A stretch of DNA of 64,000 nt from Bradyrhizobium sp. AZCC 1693 (GCF_036924745.1 NZ_JAZHSD010000001.1:930001-994000), one strand, 5' to 3'. Positions 25,620-34,769 are shown, counted from the first letter of the stretch. Program-made: numbers and translations. Notes: a model not told the origin generated them from the letters alone.

Positions 25620-27422
25620 ATGAAGATCGAAACGCTCACAATCGACTTTACCGACGAGCAGAAACGCTACCTTGAAGGCTTTACCACCGGGCTGCAGATC
25701 AGCCGGGTGGGGCGCGGCCTCGGCGGCGGTAAGGCGGTCAAGGCGAATGCCGAACCGACCGGACCGGACGCCGCGCATATCAAGGCGCAGGACAAGGTCA
25801 CAGCCTCCGGCAAGAAGCTCACCGACCCCGAAAAATTCAAGCGCGAGGAGCATCCGTTCGATGCCTATCCGCGGCTGAAGCAGCAGGCGCTCGACAATGC
25901 GCCACCAAGCCCTGCGGATAATTTCCGCTGGCGCTATTACGGCCTGTTCTATGTGGCGCCGGCGCAGGATTCCTACATGTGCCGCTTACGGATTCCGAAC
26001 GGCATCCTGAAGCACTGGCAGTTTGCCGGTCTGGCCGATCTCGCCGAAAAACTGTGCGGACCGTTTTGCCACGTCACCACACGGGCCAATCTGCAGGTGC
26101 GCGAGATTCCGCCGAAGCACGCGGTGGCGTTGATCGAAGGCATCCAGGATCTTGGCCTGTGCTCGCGTGGTACCGGCGCCGACAACATCCGCAACGTTAC
26201 GGGCACGCCGACGGCCGGGATCGATCCGCAGGAGCTATTGGACACCCGCGAATATGCGCGCGAGTGGCACTACCACATCCTCAACGATCGCTCGCTGTAC
26301 GGGCTGCCGCGCAAGTTCAACGTCGCCTTCGACGGCGCCGGCAAGATCGCCGTGCTGGAAGACACCAACGACATCGCGTTTTCCGCGGTCGAGGTGAAGG
26401 ATGGTTTTGGCGTCGAGCCCGGCGTCTGGTTTCGGCTGGGGCTCGGCGGTATCACCGGCCACAGGGATTTCGCCAAATACGGCGACATCATCGTCAAGCC
26501 GGCCGATGCGACAAAAGTGTCGGATGCCATCGTGCGCATCTTCATCGATCTCGGCGACCGCACCAACCGCAACAAGGCGCGGCTGAAATACGTGCTCGAT
26601 GGGATGGGGCACGACAAGTTTCTCGCGCTGGTCGAGGAGCGGCTCGGCAAACCCTTCACCCGCGTGCCGCCGGAAGCGCTCGCCCCGCGGCCGGCCTTCG
26701 ACCGCATGGCGCATATCGGGGTGCACAGGCAGAAGCAGGAAGGGTTGAACTGGATCGGCGTGTCGCTGCCGCTCGGCAAAGTCACCTGCGATCAGATGCG
26801 CGGGCTGGCCAAGATCGCGCAGGATCTCGGCGACGGCGATATCCGCCTGACGGTCTGGCAGAACCTTCTGATCCCGGGCGTGCGCGGCGACAACGTTGAG
26901 CTCGCGATCGCTGCGATCAAGAAGATCGGGTTGGCGGTCGAAGCTTCGCAAATCCGTGCCGGGCTGATCGCCTGCACCGGAAACGCGGGCTGCCGGTTTG
27001 CGGCGTCGAACACCAAGCGCCATGCCGCCGAGATTGGCGACTGGTGCGAACCGCGCGTCAATATCGACACGCCGCTTAACATCCACGTCACCGGCTGCCA
27101 TCATTCCTGCGCGCAGCATTACATCAGCGATATCGGGTTGATCGCTGCGAAAGTGGATGTCGGCGAGGATGTCGATCCCGTCGAGGGCTATCATCTGTTC
27201 ACCGGCGGCGGCTTTGGACCGGATGCCGATGTCGGGCAGGAGGTCTATCACGACCTCAAGGCGGAAGACGCGCCGAAGACGGTCGAGAGATTGCTCAAGG
27301 CCTATCTGGCGCATCGCGTTTCGCCCGAAGAAACCTTTCTGACGTTTGCGCGCCGCCATGACGGCGAGACGCTGCGCAAGCTTGCCGACGCCCAGGTCGC
27401 TGACGTTCAGGTGTCCTCATGA
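25620..27422 (+). CDS. nirA: siroheme nitrite/sulfite reductase (assimilatory nitrite reductase)
   Basis: This 600-residue hemoprotein reduces nitrite (or sulfite) by six electrons at a siroheme-4Fe4S centre. The cluster ligands are the spaced cysteines CTGNAGC (C452, C458) and CHHSC (C493, C497). Two ferrodoxin-like half domains carry LRIPNGILKHWQFAGLADL and VSLPLGKVTCDQMRGLAKIA. ATG at 25620 is used; the frame is open to 25419, but that would translate the structured leader and promoter. Position behind nasTS and a sigma54-type promoter favours nitrite assimilation over sulfite. It overlaps the next gene by ATGA. Confidence 0.86.
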   Translation: MKIETLTIDFTDEQKRYLEGFTTGLQISRVGRGLGGGKAVKANAEPTGPDAAHIKAQDKVTASGKKLTDPEKFKREEHPFDAYPRLKQQALDNAPPSPADNFRWRYYGLFYVAPAQDSYMCRLRIPNGILKHWQFAGLADLAEKLCGPFCHVTTRANLQVREIPPKHAVALIEGIQDLGLCSRGTGADNIRNVTGTPTAGIDPQELLDTREYAREWHYHILNDRSLYGLPRKFNVAFDGAGKIAVLEDTNDIAFSAVEVKDGFGVEPGVWFRLGLGGITGHRDFAKYGDIIVKPADATKVSDAIVRIFIDLGDRTNRNKARLKYVLDGMGHDKFLALVEERLGKPFTRVPPEALAPRPAFDRMAHIGVHRQKQEGLNWIGVSLPLGKVTCDQMRGLAKIAQDLGDGDIRLTVWQNLLIPGVRGDNVELAIAAIKKIGLAVEASQIRAGLIACTGNAGCRFAASNTKRHAAEIGDWCEPRVNIDTPLNIHVTGCHHSCAQHYISDIGLIAAKVDVGEDVDPVEGYHLFTGGGFGPDADVGQEVYHDLKAEDAPKTVERLLKAYLAHRVSPEETFLTFARRHDGETLRKLADAQVADVQVSS

Positions 27423-29011
27423 ACCAGATCACGCCGCCTCCGAAAATCGAAATCATCCCGTCCAGCGCGCCATTCTCCGAAGCGCAGCGCTCGTGGCTGA
27501 ACGGGTTTTTCGCCGGACTTCTGTCAGATGCGATGCCGTTGTCGGCCGAACAGGGCGCGGCCGTCATGGAAGGAGCCGGCGGCGACGGCGATGACGGCGA
27601 AGCGCCGTGGCATGACCAGACCATGCCGATGGCCGACCGCATGAAGCTCGCGGAAGGCCGCCCGCTGCGGCGGCGCATGATGGCGGCGATGGCGCAGCAG
27701 GATTGCGGGCAGTGTGGCTACGACTGCCATAACTATTCGGAAGCGATTGCGAACAAGAGCGAAGCACGGCTCAACCTCTGCGTTCCCGGCGGCAAGGAAA
27801 CCGCACGGATGCTGAAGTCGCTCTATGAGGATATCGACAAGGCGCCGGCCGTGGCCTCATCGGCGCCCGCAACCGCGCCGGCTGTGGTGGTTGCGGAGCC
27901 GGGCCGATCGCGCGACAAACCGATCGCAGCGACCTTCCTGTCACGTCGCCTCCTGAACAAGAAGGGTTCGGAGAAGGAGACCTGGCACATCGAGTTCGAT
28001 CTGTCCGGTTGCGGGCTCGACTATGTCGTCGGCGATTCCTTCGGCATTTTCGCGCGCAACGATGTCGGGCTGGTCGACCAGATCATCGCACTGCTCGGCG
28101 CCTCCCACACCACCAAGGTCAACGGCAAGACGCTGCGCGAGGCCTTGATCGATGACGTCTCGCTGTCGCCGGCGCCGGACTCGCTGTTCGAGTTGATCTC
28201 CTTCATCACCGGCGGGGCTACCCGCGAGAAGGCGAGGGCGCTGGCGCAGGGCGAGGACCCCGATGGCGACGCGGCAACGCTCGACGTGATGGCGGTGCTG
28301 CAGAAATTCTCCGGCGTGCGCCCGCACCCCGAAGCCTTTGTCGAAGCGCTCGAGCCGCTGCAGCCGCGGCTCTATTCGATCTCGTCGTCGCATAATGCCA
28401 CGCCCGGAAAATTGTCGCTGACGGTCGACTGCGTGCGCTATGTGATCAACAAGCGCAAACGCTTAGGGTTGGCGTCGACCTTCCTTGCCGAGCGGATCAA
28501 TCCCGGCGATGAGCTGAAGGTCTATGTGCAGAAGGCGCATGGTTTTGCGCTGCCGCAGGATCCCAAAACGCCGATCATCATGATCGGGCCCGGCACCGGC
28601 GTGGCGCCGTTCCGCGCCTTCCTGCTCGATCGTCGCGCTACCGGCGCGCCGGGCAAGAACTGGCTGTTTTTCGGCCATCAGCGCAGCGACTGCGATTTCT
28701 TCTATGCCGACGAACTCAACGCCTTGAAGACGTCGGGCCTGCTGACGCGGTTGTCACTGGCGTGGTCGCGCGACGGCGACAAGAAGTTCTACGTGCAGGA
28801 CCGCATGCGCGAGGTCGGCCGCGAATTGTGGACCTGGCTTGCCGAGGGCGCCAACATCTATGTCTGCGGCGACGCCAAGCGGATGGCCAGGGACGTCGAG
28901 CGCGCCCTGGTCGATATCGTCGCCCAATTCGGCGCCCGAACCACCGACGAAGCTGTCAGTTTTGTCGGCGAATTGAAGAAAAAGGGCCGGTTCCAGCAGG
29001 ACGTTTACTAA
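27419..29011 (+). CDS. CysJ-like FAD/NADPH reductase with N-terminal 4Fe-4S domain, no flavodoxin domain
   Basis: The 530-residue protein has an RnfB-type Fe-S motif with C96, C99, C103 and C121 (QQDCGQCGYDC, then LNLC). The C-terminal part (about 170-530) is the ferredoxin-reductase module of sulfite reductase alpha subunits, with RLYSISSS (FAD), GPGTGVAPFRAFL (NADPH), ANIYVCGDAKRMARDV and a C-terminal aromatic residue (QQDVY). The flavodoxin domain of CysJ is absent. It should pass electrons from NADPH via FAD and Fe-S to the siroheme reductase encoded directly upstream. Confidence 0.82.
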   Translation: MNQITPPPKIEIIPSSAPFSEAQRSWLNGFFAGLLSDAMPLSAEQGAAVMEGAGGDGDDGEAPWHDQTMPMADRMKLAEGRPLRRRMMAAMAQQDCGQCGYDCHNYSEAIANKSEARLNLCVPGGKETARMLKSLYEDIDKAPAVASSAPATAPAVVVAEPGRSRDKPIAATFLSRRLLNKKGSEKETWHIEFDLSGCGLDYVVGDSFGIFARNDVGLVDQIIALLGASHTTKVNGKTLREALIDDVSLSPAPDSLFELISFITGGATREKARALAQGEDPDGDAATLDVMAVLQKFSGVRPHPEAFVEALEPLQPRLYSISSSHNATPGKLSLTVDCVRYVINKRKRLGLASTFLAERINPGDELKVYVQKAHGFALPQDPKTPIIMIGPGTGVAPFRAFLLDRRATGAPGKNWLFFGHQRSDCDFFYADELNALKTSGLLTRLSLAWSRDGDKKFYVQDRMREVGRELWTWLAEGANIYVCGDAKRMARDVERALVDIVAQFGARTTDEAVSFVGELKKKGRFQQDVY

Positions 29012-29068
29012 TTCCGGGTTCCAGCTGGCTCAAATCGGCCCGAATAAAATTCTCGCTCTGGTCGGGAG

Positions 29069-29109
29069 GAGGGGAATTTCCCCTCGAAATGGAGGGCGCG
29101 GGAGCGCCC
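29069..29109 (+). other. two adjacent palindromes after the nitrite reductase operon
   Basis: GAGGGGAATTTCCCCTC (29069-29085; 8-bp arms) is followed by GGGCGC-GGGA-GCGCCC (29094-29109). They lie 58-98 bp past the stop codon. Neither has a clear U-tract, so a Rho-independent terminator is possible but unproven. Confidence 0.4.
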
Positions 29110-29190
29110 ATATCGCTATTTCGGCGGATATCTTGAATCCGGGCGCAAACGATATTCCATATGCAGTCCATGCCGCGTTGGAGATCGATG

Positions 29191-29343
29191 ATGCGCGAAC
29201 TATCGGCGGAAGCCCGCCTGCACCTTTATGCACGCTCGGTGTCCCGCCGTTCCGGCACCGGGTTGCACACCGCCGCGCTCTACAGCGCGTTCGCGCTCAT
29301 TGCCGCGATCGTGTTCGGCACGCTCTCGGTTCATCCGTTCTAA
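29191..29343 (+). CDS. small single-pass membrane protein, 50 residues
   Basis: A short ORF begins MRELSAEARLHLYARS and has one hydrophobic segment (AALYSAFALIAAIVFGTLSV, about residues 27-46), with a basic N-terminal half that predicts an N-in topology. GGAG at 29180-29183 lies seven bases before ATG 29191; ATG 29188 is also possible. No family is recognised. It ends four bases before the convergent pxpA. Confidence 0.45.
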   Translation: MRELSAEARLHLYARSVSRRSGTGLHTAALYSAFALIAAIVFGTLSVHPF

Positions 29344-29346
29344 GAA

Positions 29347-30117
29347 TTAAATTATCGTCTTGAACGGCGCCACCGCAATCCCGGCATCCTTCAACGCCTG
29401 ACGCACCGCGCGCGCGATGTCGACCGCGCCGGCCGTGTCGCCGTGAATGCACACGGTGTCGGTGCGCATCTTGATTACCTTGCCGGTGACTGAGACGACC
29501 GCGCCGTCCTGCACCATCCGCACCACGCGGTCGGCGATCTCTTTCGCGTCATGCAGCACGGCACCCGGCTTCTTGCGCGACACCAGCGAGCCAGTGTCCT
29601 CATAGGCGCGGTCGGCAAACACCTCGTGCACCATCGGCAGATTGGCGGCTTCGCCGGCTTGCACCAGTTTTGAATTGGCGAGCACCACGAAAATCAGGTT
29701 GGGGTCGACCGCCTTGATGCCGTTGGCGATGGCTTTTGCGGTCATGTCGTCCTCGCAGGCGACGTTGGAGAGCGCGCCATGCGCCTTGACGTGGGTGACC
29801 TTGTAGCCGGCCGCGGTCGCAATCGCCTGCAGCGCGCCGATCTGGTAGGCGATCAGGTTCTCGATCTCCGAAGATTTCAGGCCTGGGATCGGCCGCCGGC
29901 CGAAGCCGTGCAGGTCGCGATATCCAGGGTGCGCGCCGACGCTGACGCCGCGCGCTTTCGCCAGTTCGACCGTGCGGCGCATGATGTCGGGATCGCCGGC
30001 ATGAAAACCGCAGGCGACGTTCACCGACGTCGCCAGCTCGATCATCGCGGCGTCGTTGCCCATTTCCCACGTGCCAAACCCTTCGCCGAGATCGCAATTG
30101 AGGTCGATGGTTGTCAT
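29347..30117 (-). CDS. pxpA: 5-oxoprolinase subunit A (LamB/YcsF family)
   Basis: PxpA works with PxpB and PxpC to open 5-oxoproline (pyroglutamate) to glutamate using ATP. The 256-residue protein shows the LamB/YcsF motifs [12 protein letters not shown] at the N-terminus, [27 protein letters not shown] and [10 protein letters not shown]. It is last in the minus-strand operon pxpB-pxpC-pxpA. Confidence 0.95.
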   Translation of the reverse strand: MTTIDLNCDLGEGFGTWEMGNDAAMIELATSVNVACGFHAGDPDIMRRTVELAKARGVSVGAHPGYRDLHGFGRRPIPGLKSSEIENLIAYQIGALQAIATAAGYKVTHVKAHGALSNVACEDDMTAKAIANGIKAVDPNLIFVVLANSKLVQAGEAANLPMVHEVFADRAYEDTGSLVSRKKPGAVLHDAKEIADRVVRMVQDGAVVSVTGKVIKMRTDTVCIHGDTAGAVDIARAVRQALKDAGIAVAPFKTII

Positions 30118-30152
30118 GTTGCTGGTCCGCTTCTCGTGAGTGGATTGGTTGA

Positions 30153-31208
30153 TCAGTCCGGGCCCGATATTTCGGCCAACGACACGGCGTGCCAGGTTCC
30201 GGCATCGACGGCGCTGACGGCGTGGCCCGCGACATTGGCATCGTGCAGCGCATCGATGTTGAGATCAACGCTTTCGATCGCTCGCAGCCGCTCGGGCAGG
30301 GTGCGCAGCAGCTCGGCAAATTTGCGCGCTTCGGCCTGCGCTTCCGCCATGCTGATGGCTCTGAAGCGAAAGGTGCGCCCGGCGAGGATCTGCGCGAGCC
30401 GCCCGAAGTCGGCCGAAATAACGGTCGCAATCTTGGGATAGCCGCCGCTGGTGCCGCGGTCGCGCATCAGCACGATCGGCTGCCCATTTCCAGGCACCTG
30501 CAGGCTGCCGTTGACGGTGCCGTCGGAAACGATGTTGTGGCCGTGGAGATGCCTGAGCACAGGGCCTTCGAGCCGGTAGCCCATGCGGTCGCTGGTCGCC
30601 GAGATCTTCCATTCGCTGTCGACAAACAGCTTTTTGGTCTCGTCGGCGAATTCGTCGTCCTGCGGACCCCACACCACGCGGATCGGCGCGTCGGTTGCTG
30701 CCGGCAGCTCGATCCGCTGTTCCGGCGCGCCGCTTGCGGCCTTCGTCTGCAGTTCGTCGCCGGACTGCAGCGGGCGCGGATAGGGGCTGCCGAGGCCGGC
30801 GCGGGCATTGACCGCGAGGCTGCCGAACATCGGCTCGCCGGCAATGCCGCCTTCGATCGCGAGATAGCTGAACGAGCCGCCGCGCGCAAAACCGAGCGTC
30901 AGCGTCTCGCCGTCGGCAAGCGTTGCGGAAGTATCCGATGCCACGGCGCGGCCGGCAATGTCGGCATTGCGCGGGGCACCCGCCAGTGCGATGCGCACCG
31001 CGCCGCCGCGCGCGGTGAACTTTGCCCCGAACGGACCGACCTCGACGGCCGCCGTGAACGGCCCATTGCCGGCCAGCGTATTCGCGGCCGCCAGCGCCAG
31101 CCGATCCATCGCCCCGCTTGGAACGAGGCCGTAACGCTGGGCGCCGGGACGTCCGCCGTCCTGTACCGAACTTGCCGGGCCGATCGATGTAATGACGAGC
31201 TTGCTCAT
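30153..31208 (-). CDS. pxpC: 5-oxoprolinase subunit C (biotin-dependent carboxyltransferase family)
   Basis: The 351-residue protein starts [20 protein letters not shown], the usual PxpC start, and continues with [26 protein letters not shown] and [19 protein letters not shown]. Together with PxpB it forms the part that activates and hydrolyses 5-oxoproline. The start at 31208 overlaps the pxpB stop by four bases (ATGA). An open frame further upstream is only overlap with pxpB. Confidence 0.93.
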   Translation of the reverse strand: MSKLVITSIGPASSVQDGGRPGAQRYGLVPSGAMDRLALAAANTLAGNGPFTAAVEVGPFGAKFTARGGAVRIALAGAPRNADIAGRAVASDTSATLADGETLTLGFARGGSFSYLAIEGGIAGEPMFGSLAVNARAGLGSPYPRPLQSGDELQTKAASGAPEQRIELPAATDAPIRVVWGPQDDEFADETKKLFVDSEWKISATSDRMGYRLEGPVLRHLHGHNIVSDGTVNGSLQVPGNGQPIVLMRDRGTSGGYPKIATVISADFGRLAQILAGRTFRFRAISMAEAQAEARKFAELLRTLPERLRAIESVDLNIDALHDANVAGHAVSAVDAGTWHAVSLAEISGPD

Positions 31209-31936
31209 GAGGCGATCTGCTCGGCAATGAATTCGCCGGCCTCGGCGGCACGATCCTGCTCCGCGAAAGTCTTGGCATCGATCGCCGTAAAGGTGACGTT
31301 GTCGCCCGGTTCCAGCAGGAAGATCGGATCGCGGTGGAGCTGGTAGGTGCGGACGGCCGTTTGTCCCAGAAGGTGCCAGCCGCTCGGGCCGGCCAGGCAC
31401 TGCACGCCGGTCTGCACCCCGCCGATTGAGATGGTGCCGGCCGGCGTCAGCAGGCGCGGGTTCTGCCGCCGCGGCATGTGCAGGGTATCTGCGAGACCGC
31501 TGAGATACGACCAGCCGGGCGTAAAGCCGATCATGGCGACCCGGTAGTCGCCGGCAACATGCCGCGCCACGATCTCGTCGGGGGTGGTGTTGAGGGTTTT
31601 TGCGACGTCCTCGAGGTCGATGCCGTGCTCGCCGCCATAGACCACCGGAATGCGCCAGCGCCGGGTCTTTGTCGTTGCCGGTACCGGCCGCTGCGCGAGC
31701 GCGAGAATCTGTTCGCCAAGCTTGTCGAAGTCGATCAGCACGGGATCGTAATGCACCAGCAGCGAGCGATAGGTCGGCACCGTCTCGGTGACACCCGTGA
31801 GCGGCTCAGCAGCCATGGCACGGTCGAGCGCCAACACCCGCCGGTTGGCGGCATCGTCGATGTTGCGGCTGAACTCCACCGTGATGGCGCTGTCGCCACT
31901 CGGCAAAAGGCGGGGCGGGGGTAGCGTCGCGGCCAT
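31205..31936 (-). CDS. pxpB: 5-oxoprolinase subunit B (allophanate hydrolase subunit 1-like)
   Basis: The 243-residue protein has the family motifs LLPSGDSAITVEFS, a central PVVYGGEHGIDLEDVAKTL, IGFTPGWSYLSGL and GGVQTGVQCLAGPSGWHLLGQT. It opens the pxpBCA operon. Upstream is a palindromic repeat and the divergent RraA-like gene. Confidence 0.93.
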   Translation of the reverse strand: MAATLPPPRLLPSGDSAITVEFSRNIDDAANRRVLALDRAMAAEPLTGVTETVPTYRSLLVHYDPVLIDFDKLGEQILALAQRPVPATTKTRRWRIPVVYGGEHGIDLEDVAKTLNTTPDEIVARHVAGDYRVAMIGFTPGWSYLSGLADTLHMPRRQNPRLLTPAGTISIGGVQTGVQCLAGPSGWHLLGQTAVRTYQLHRDPIFLLEPGDNVTFTAIDAKTFAEQDRAAEAGEFIAEQIAS

Positions 31937-31968
31937 GGCCTCTAAACTGTCTCGCAGCTTTGGCTTTT

Positions 31969-32017
31969 GAGCATGATCTCTGCGGAAAACCGGTACCCAC
32001 TTTTCCGGATCATGCTC
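31969..32017. repeat. 49-bp palindrome of the GAGCATGATC type
   Basis: GAGCATGATC (31969-31978) and GATCATGCTC (32008-32017) flank GGAAAACCGGTACCCACTTTTCC, which is itself nearly self-complementary. This element type recurs widely in intergenic DNA of Bradyrhizobium and relatives. It differs from the GTCAT-type repeats elsewhere in the window. Confidence 0.85.
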
Positions 32018-32219
32018 CTATGCTGGTCTCCACCTCTAGCGTGTTTTGGGTGCGAGTGGAATTCGCTTCGCGCGAAATCAGCCTGTAAGTTCAATAAATT
32101 AATCTGCATGCCGACGATAAGATGTTGTGATCGCGCTCCTTTCCGCGAGCCCTTGACGTGCCATCCGCGCTTCGCAAGATGCGCTATCTTTCACCCGTCC
32201 TCCGGAGCCTGCATTCCAG

Positions 32220-32918
32220 ATGTCCCTGTCCCCCGAAGCCCTCGCAACCCTGTCCGGCGTGTCCATCGCCACCATCACCACCGTGCTGCTCAAGAAGGGC
32301 CTGCGAAACGTCTGGATGCGCGGCACCAAGCCGCTGCGGCCCGGGCAGCCGCGCCTGGTCGGACCGGCCTTCACGCTGCGCTTCGTGCCCGCGCGCGAGG
32401 ATCTCGCGACGCCGGAATCCTGGTCGTCGCCGATCTCGACCCGCACCGCGATTGAAGCCATGCCGAAAGGCTGCATCGCCGTGGTCGACGCCATGGGCGT
32501 CACCGATGCCGGCATCTTCGGTGATATTCTCTGCGCGCGCATGGTCAAGCGCGGCGTTGCCGCGCTGATCACCGACGGCGTGGTGCGCGACGTCGAAGGC
32601 GTGCTCGGCACCAATTTGCCCGTGTGGTGCGACGGCTTCGCAGCGCCGCCTTCGGTCGCCGGGTTGACCTTCGTCGGCTGGGGCGAGCCGATCGGCTGCG
32701 GCGGGGTCGCGGTATTTCCGAACGACATCGTCGTCGCCGACCAGGACGGCGCGGTGCTGATCCCGCAGGCGTCGCTCGACCATGTGCTGGCCGAAGGGCC
32801 GGAGCAGGAGCGGATGGAAGCCTGGATCGTCAACGAGGTGAATAACGGCGCGGCATTGCCGGGCCTCTATCCGATGAACGCCGAGACCAAGGCGCGTTAC
32901 GCAGCAACCAAGAAATAA
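32220..32918 (+). CDS. RraA family protein
   Basis: The 232-residue protein has the RraA/MenG-like fold: AGIFGDILCARMVKRGVAALITDGVVRDVEGV contains the GxxxDGxxRD-type metal and substrate loop, followed by VFPNDIVVADQDGAVLIP. Family members include RraA, which inhibits RNase E, and class II 4-hydroxy-4-methyl-2-oxoglutarate aldolases. At 232 residues it is longer than E. coli RraA (161), so a catabolic aldolase or hydratase-like role is more likely. A cupin gene follows after 23 bp, probably in the same operon. Confidence 0.83.
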   Translation: MSLSPEALATLSGVSIATITTVLLKKGLRNVWMRGTKPLRPGQPRLVGPAFTLRFVPAREDLATPESWSSPISTRTAIEAMPKGCIAVVDAMGVTDAGIFGDILCARMVKRGVAALITDGVVRDVEGVLGTNLPVWCDGFAAPPSVAGLTFVGWGEPIGCGGVAVFPNDIVVADQDGAVLIPQASLDHVLAEGPEQERMEAWIVNEVNNGAALPGLYPMNAETKARYAATKK

Positions 32919-32941
32919 CCTGAGAAAAAGGGAGAAACTCC

Positions 32942-33346
32942 ATGGAAATCCATCTCGCTGGCTCCCGGCCGACGCGCCGGGCGCCGCCGGACTATTTCAC
33001 CGGCACGGTGCTGCAGGATCCGATCATTGCAACGGAGTCGCCGGCACGGCTGGTCTCGACCCGGGTTTCGTTCGAGCCGGGCGCGCGAACCGCGTGGCAT
33101 ACGCATCCGCTGGGCCAGACGCTGTACGTGATCTCAGGCGTTGGCCGCGTGCAAGCCAAGGGCGGGCCGATCCGTGAAATCCGGCCGGGCGATGTGGTCT
33201 GGATTCCGCCGAATGAAAAACATTGGCACGGCGCTTCGCCAACCAACGGCATGACCCATATCGCCATGCAGGAAACATTCGACGGCAGTTACGTAACCTG
33301 GATGGAGCACGTGACCGACGCGGAGTATTCCGAGAAGGTCGGCTGA
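32942..33346 (+). CDS. small cupin protein
   Basis: The 134-residue single-domain cupin has motif 1 as GARTAWHTHPLGQTLYVISG (two histidines and a glutamine) and motif 2 as GDVVWIPPNEKHWHGA. It resembles manganese cupin (R)-mandelonitrile lyases and carboxymuconolactone-linked cupins. AAAAAGGGAG precedes the start. It probably works with the RraA-like protein upstream, but no pathway is evident. Confidence 0.83.
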   Translation: MEIHLAGSRPTRRAPPDYFTGTVLQDPIIATESPARLVSTRVSFEPGARTAWHTHPLGQTLYVISGVGRVQAKGGPIREIRPGDVVWIPPNEKHWHGASPTNGMTHIAMQETFDGSYVTWMEHVTDAEYSEKVG

Positions 33347-33358
33347 ACGCCTGTCGCT

Positions 33359-33712
33359 TCACAAGCGCTGCGCGGTCCAGGTGCCCGAGCACAGGGCTGC
33401 GCGCCATGTGCCCGATCCCGACGCGCCGTTGAGAACGCCGGAGCCGACCGCGCGCTTCATGCCGCTTGCAAGTGTCACATGGATGGCGCCCGCTTCGGCC
33501 ACGCGACCGGACGCCGTTACAGTCGCGCTGTTCGAGGCGACCTGGCCGTTGTTGATTCCGATCGAGACCGACGCGCCGCTGTTGCAGGCTGCGTTCGACG
33601 AGGTGATCTGCACATTCCAGGCGCCGTCGAATGTTGCGGCCGCGGATGGCGTCGCGAAGCCCAGTGCAACAAGCAGCGAAACGGCTACTGCGGATTTCCG
33701 AGACTTGACCAT
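33359..33712 (-). CDS. small secreted hypothetical protein
   Basis: The 117-residue protein has a signal peptide (MVKSRKSAVAVSLLVALGFATPSAAA). The mature part is FDGAWNVQITSSNAAC..., with Ser/Gly-rich beta repeats, and ends GSGTWRAALCSGTWTAQRL. Two cysteines may form a disulfide. Similar small rhizobial exported proteins have no known function. I start at ATG 33712; the ten extra upstream residues do not look like a signal region. Confidence 0.65.
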   Translation of the reverse strand: MVKSRKSAVAVSLLVALGFATPSAAATFDGAWNVQITSSNAACNSGASVSIGINNGQVASNSATVTASGRVAEAGAIHVTLASGMKRAVGSGVLNGASGSGTWRAALCSGTWTAQRL

Positions 33713-33796
33713 GACGCGCCCCTTTGGTTTGGACACGATCATGGTCTCACAGCGGTTCCATGACGACTGTGACTGTCATCACGGGTCAGGGCGCAG

Positions 33797-33824
33797 TGAA
33801 AAGCCCCGCGTTGCGGCGGGGCTT
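33797..33824 (-). terminator. terminator after the DUF2147 gene
   Basis: A 9-bp perfect stem, AAGCCCCGC (33801-33809) with GCGGGGCTT (33816-33824), has a six-base loop. On the minus strand it is followed by TTTTCAC. It lies 31 bp past the DUF2147 stop codon. Confidence 0.75.
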
Positions 33825-33854
33825 CCAGTTGAATGCGCAGCGTTAGCTGCCGGT

Positions 33855-34688
33855 TCAGTTGACGCGGGTCCAGGTCTGGCCGCCACAGAACATGCCGCCG
33901 AAGGCGCAGCCCTGAACGCGCAGACTGTCAGTGCCCTTCAGCGCGATCGTCGAATCGTAGGTACTGCCGGAATTCGGATCGAAAATCCGGCCGTTCCACT
34001 TGTCCTTGCCGGGCTTCATGTTGATCAGGACCTGCTCGCCGTTCTGGTTCGACTTCTTGTCAACGGAATAGCCGCAGAGATTGGGACCGCACGCTTCGAT
34101 CCGCACCTTGCCCTCCTTCTCCTCCGTCAGCCACACGCCGAGCGGTGAGTTCGCAGACGAAGGTGCCGAAGCTGCCGGGACGGCGGCCTGTTTCTGTTGC
34201 TGCGGCGGTGCTGGCGCGGCAACGGGAGCAGGCGCAGGCGGCGCAGCCGGAGCAGCTTGAGGGGCGGACGGCGGTGCTGGTGCAGCAGTATCCGCCGGCG
34301 CAACGGCCGCCGTCGCGGTCGACGGCTCGCCTCTCGAAGTGGTGGCTGCAGCGGCCGGAGCAGGGGCGGCCGGCACAGGCGCAACTGATGGAGCGGCAGC
34401 CTGTTCAGCCGGTGCAGGTGCGGCCGGGGTTGCCGCCTCGGGGGCGGCCTGTGGAGCGGACTTCGCCTGTTGCGGCGCCTTCCTAGTCGGACGATCAAGA
34501 TCGCCTTCCTCGCCGCGCGCGCGTTTGCCCTTCTTGCCGGTATTATCGTAGACGCCCGGAATAGAAACCGTGCCTCGATCGGGATCGATGGTAATGGTCC
34601 GGCCGCCATACTCGAAACTGTACTGGGCCTGCGCGGTGGTGAGGCTGCTCGCCAGCAAGAGCACGGCGATAGCGAGAGACTTCTTCAT
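33855..34688 (-). CDS. exported DUF2147-type protein with long Ala/Pro linker
   Basis: The 277-residue protein has a signal peptide (MKKSLAIAVLLLASSLTTAQAQ), a short domain (YSFEYGGRTITIDPDRGTVSIPGVY), then about 110 residues rich in Ala, Pro and Gln. The C-terminal domain from residue 180 (GVWLTEEKEGKVRIEACGPNLCGYSV..KWNGRIFDPNSGSTYDSTIALKG) matches DUF2147. The role is unknown. A CRP-like palindrome is centred about 70 bp upstream of the start. Confidence 0.75.
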   Translation of the reverse strand: MKKSLAIAVLLLASSLTTAQAQYSFEYGGRTITIDPDRGTVSIPGVYDNTGKKGKRARGEEGDLDRPTRKAPQQAKSAPQAAPEAATPAAPAPAEQAAAPSVAPVPAAPAPAAAATTSRGEPSTATAAVAPADTAAPAPPSAPQAAPAAPPAPAPVAAPAPPQQQKQAAVPAASAPSSANSPLGVWLTEEKEGKVRIEACGPNLCGYSVDKKSNQNGEQVLINMKPGKDKWNGRIFDPNSGSTYDSTIALKGTDSLRVQGCAFGGMFCGGQTWTRVN

Positions 34689-34749
34689 TTGCGACCTCCT
34701 GAGCAGGGAACCCCATCCCCGAAGCTACTACGCAATGGTAGCTTCCCTC

Positions 34750-34769
34750 AAAGTGATCCAGATCACTTT
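34750..34769. promoter_or_regulatory. perfect CRP/FNR-superfamily-like palindrome
   Basis: AAAGTGATCCAGATCACTTT is a perfect 20-bp inverted repeat around a four-base centre. Its core GTGA-N6-TCAC is the E. coli CRP core. It lies 62-81 bp upstream of the DUF2147 gene on the minus strand. It could instead be a weak hairpin, since no U-tract follows. Confidence 0.55.
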
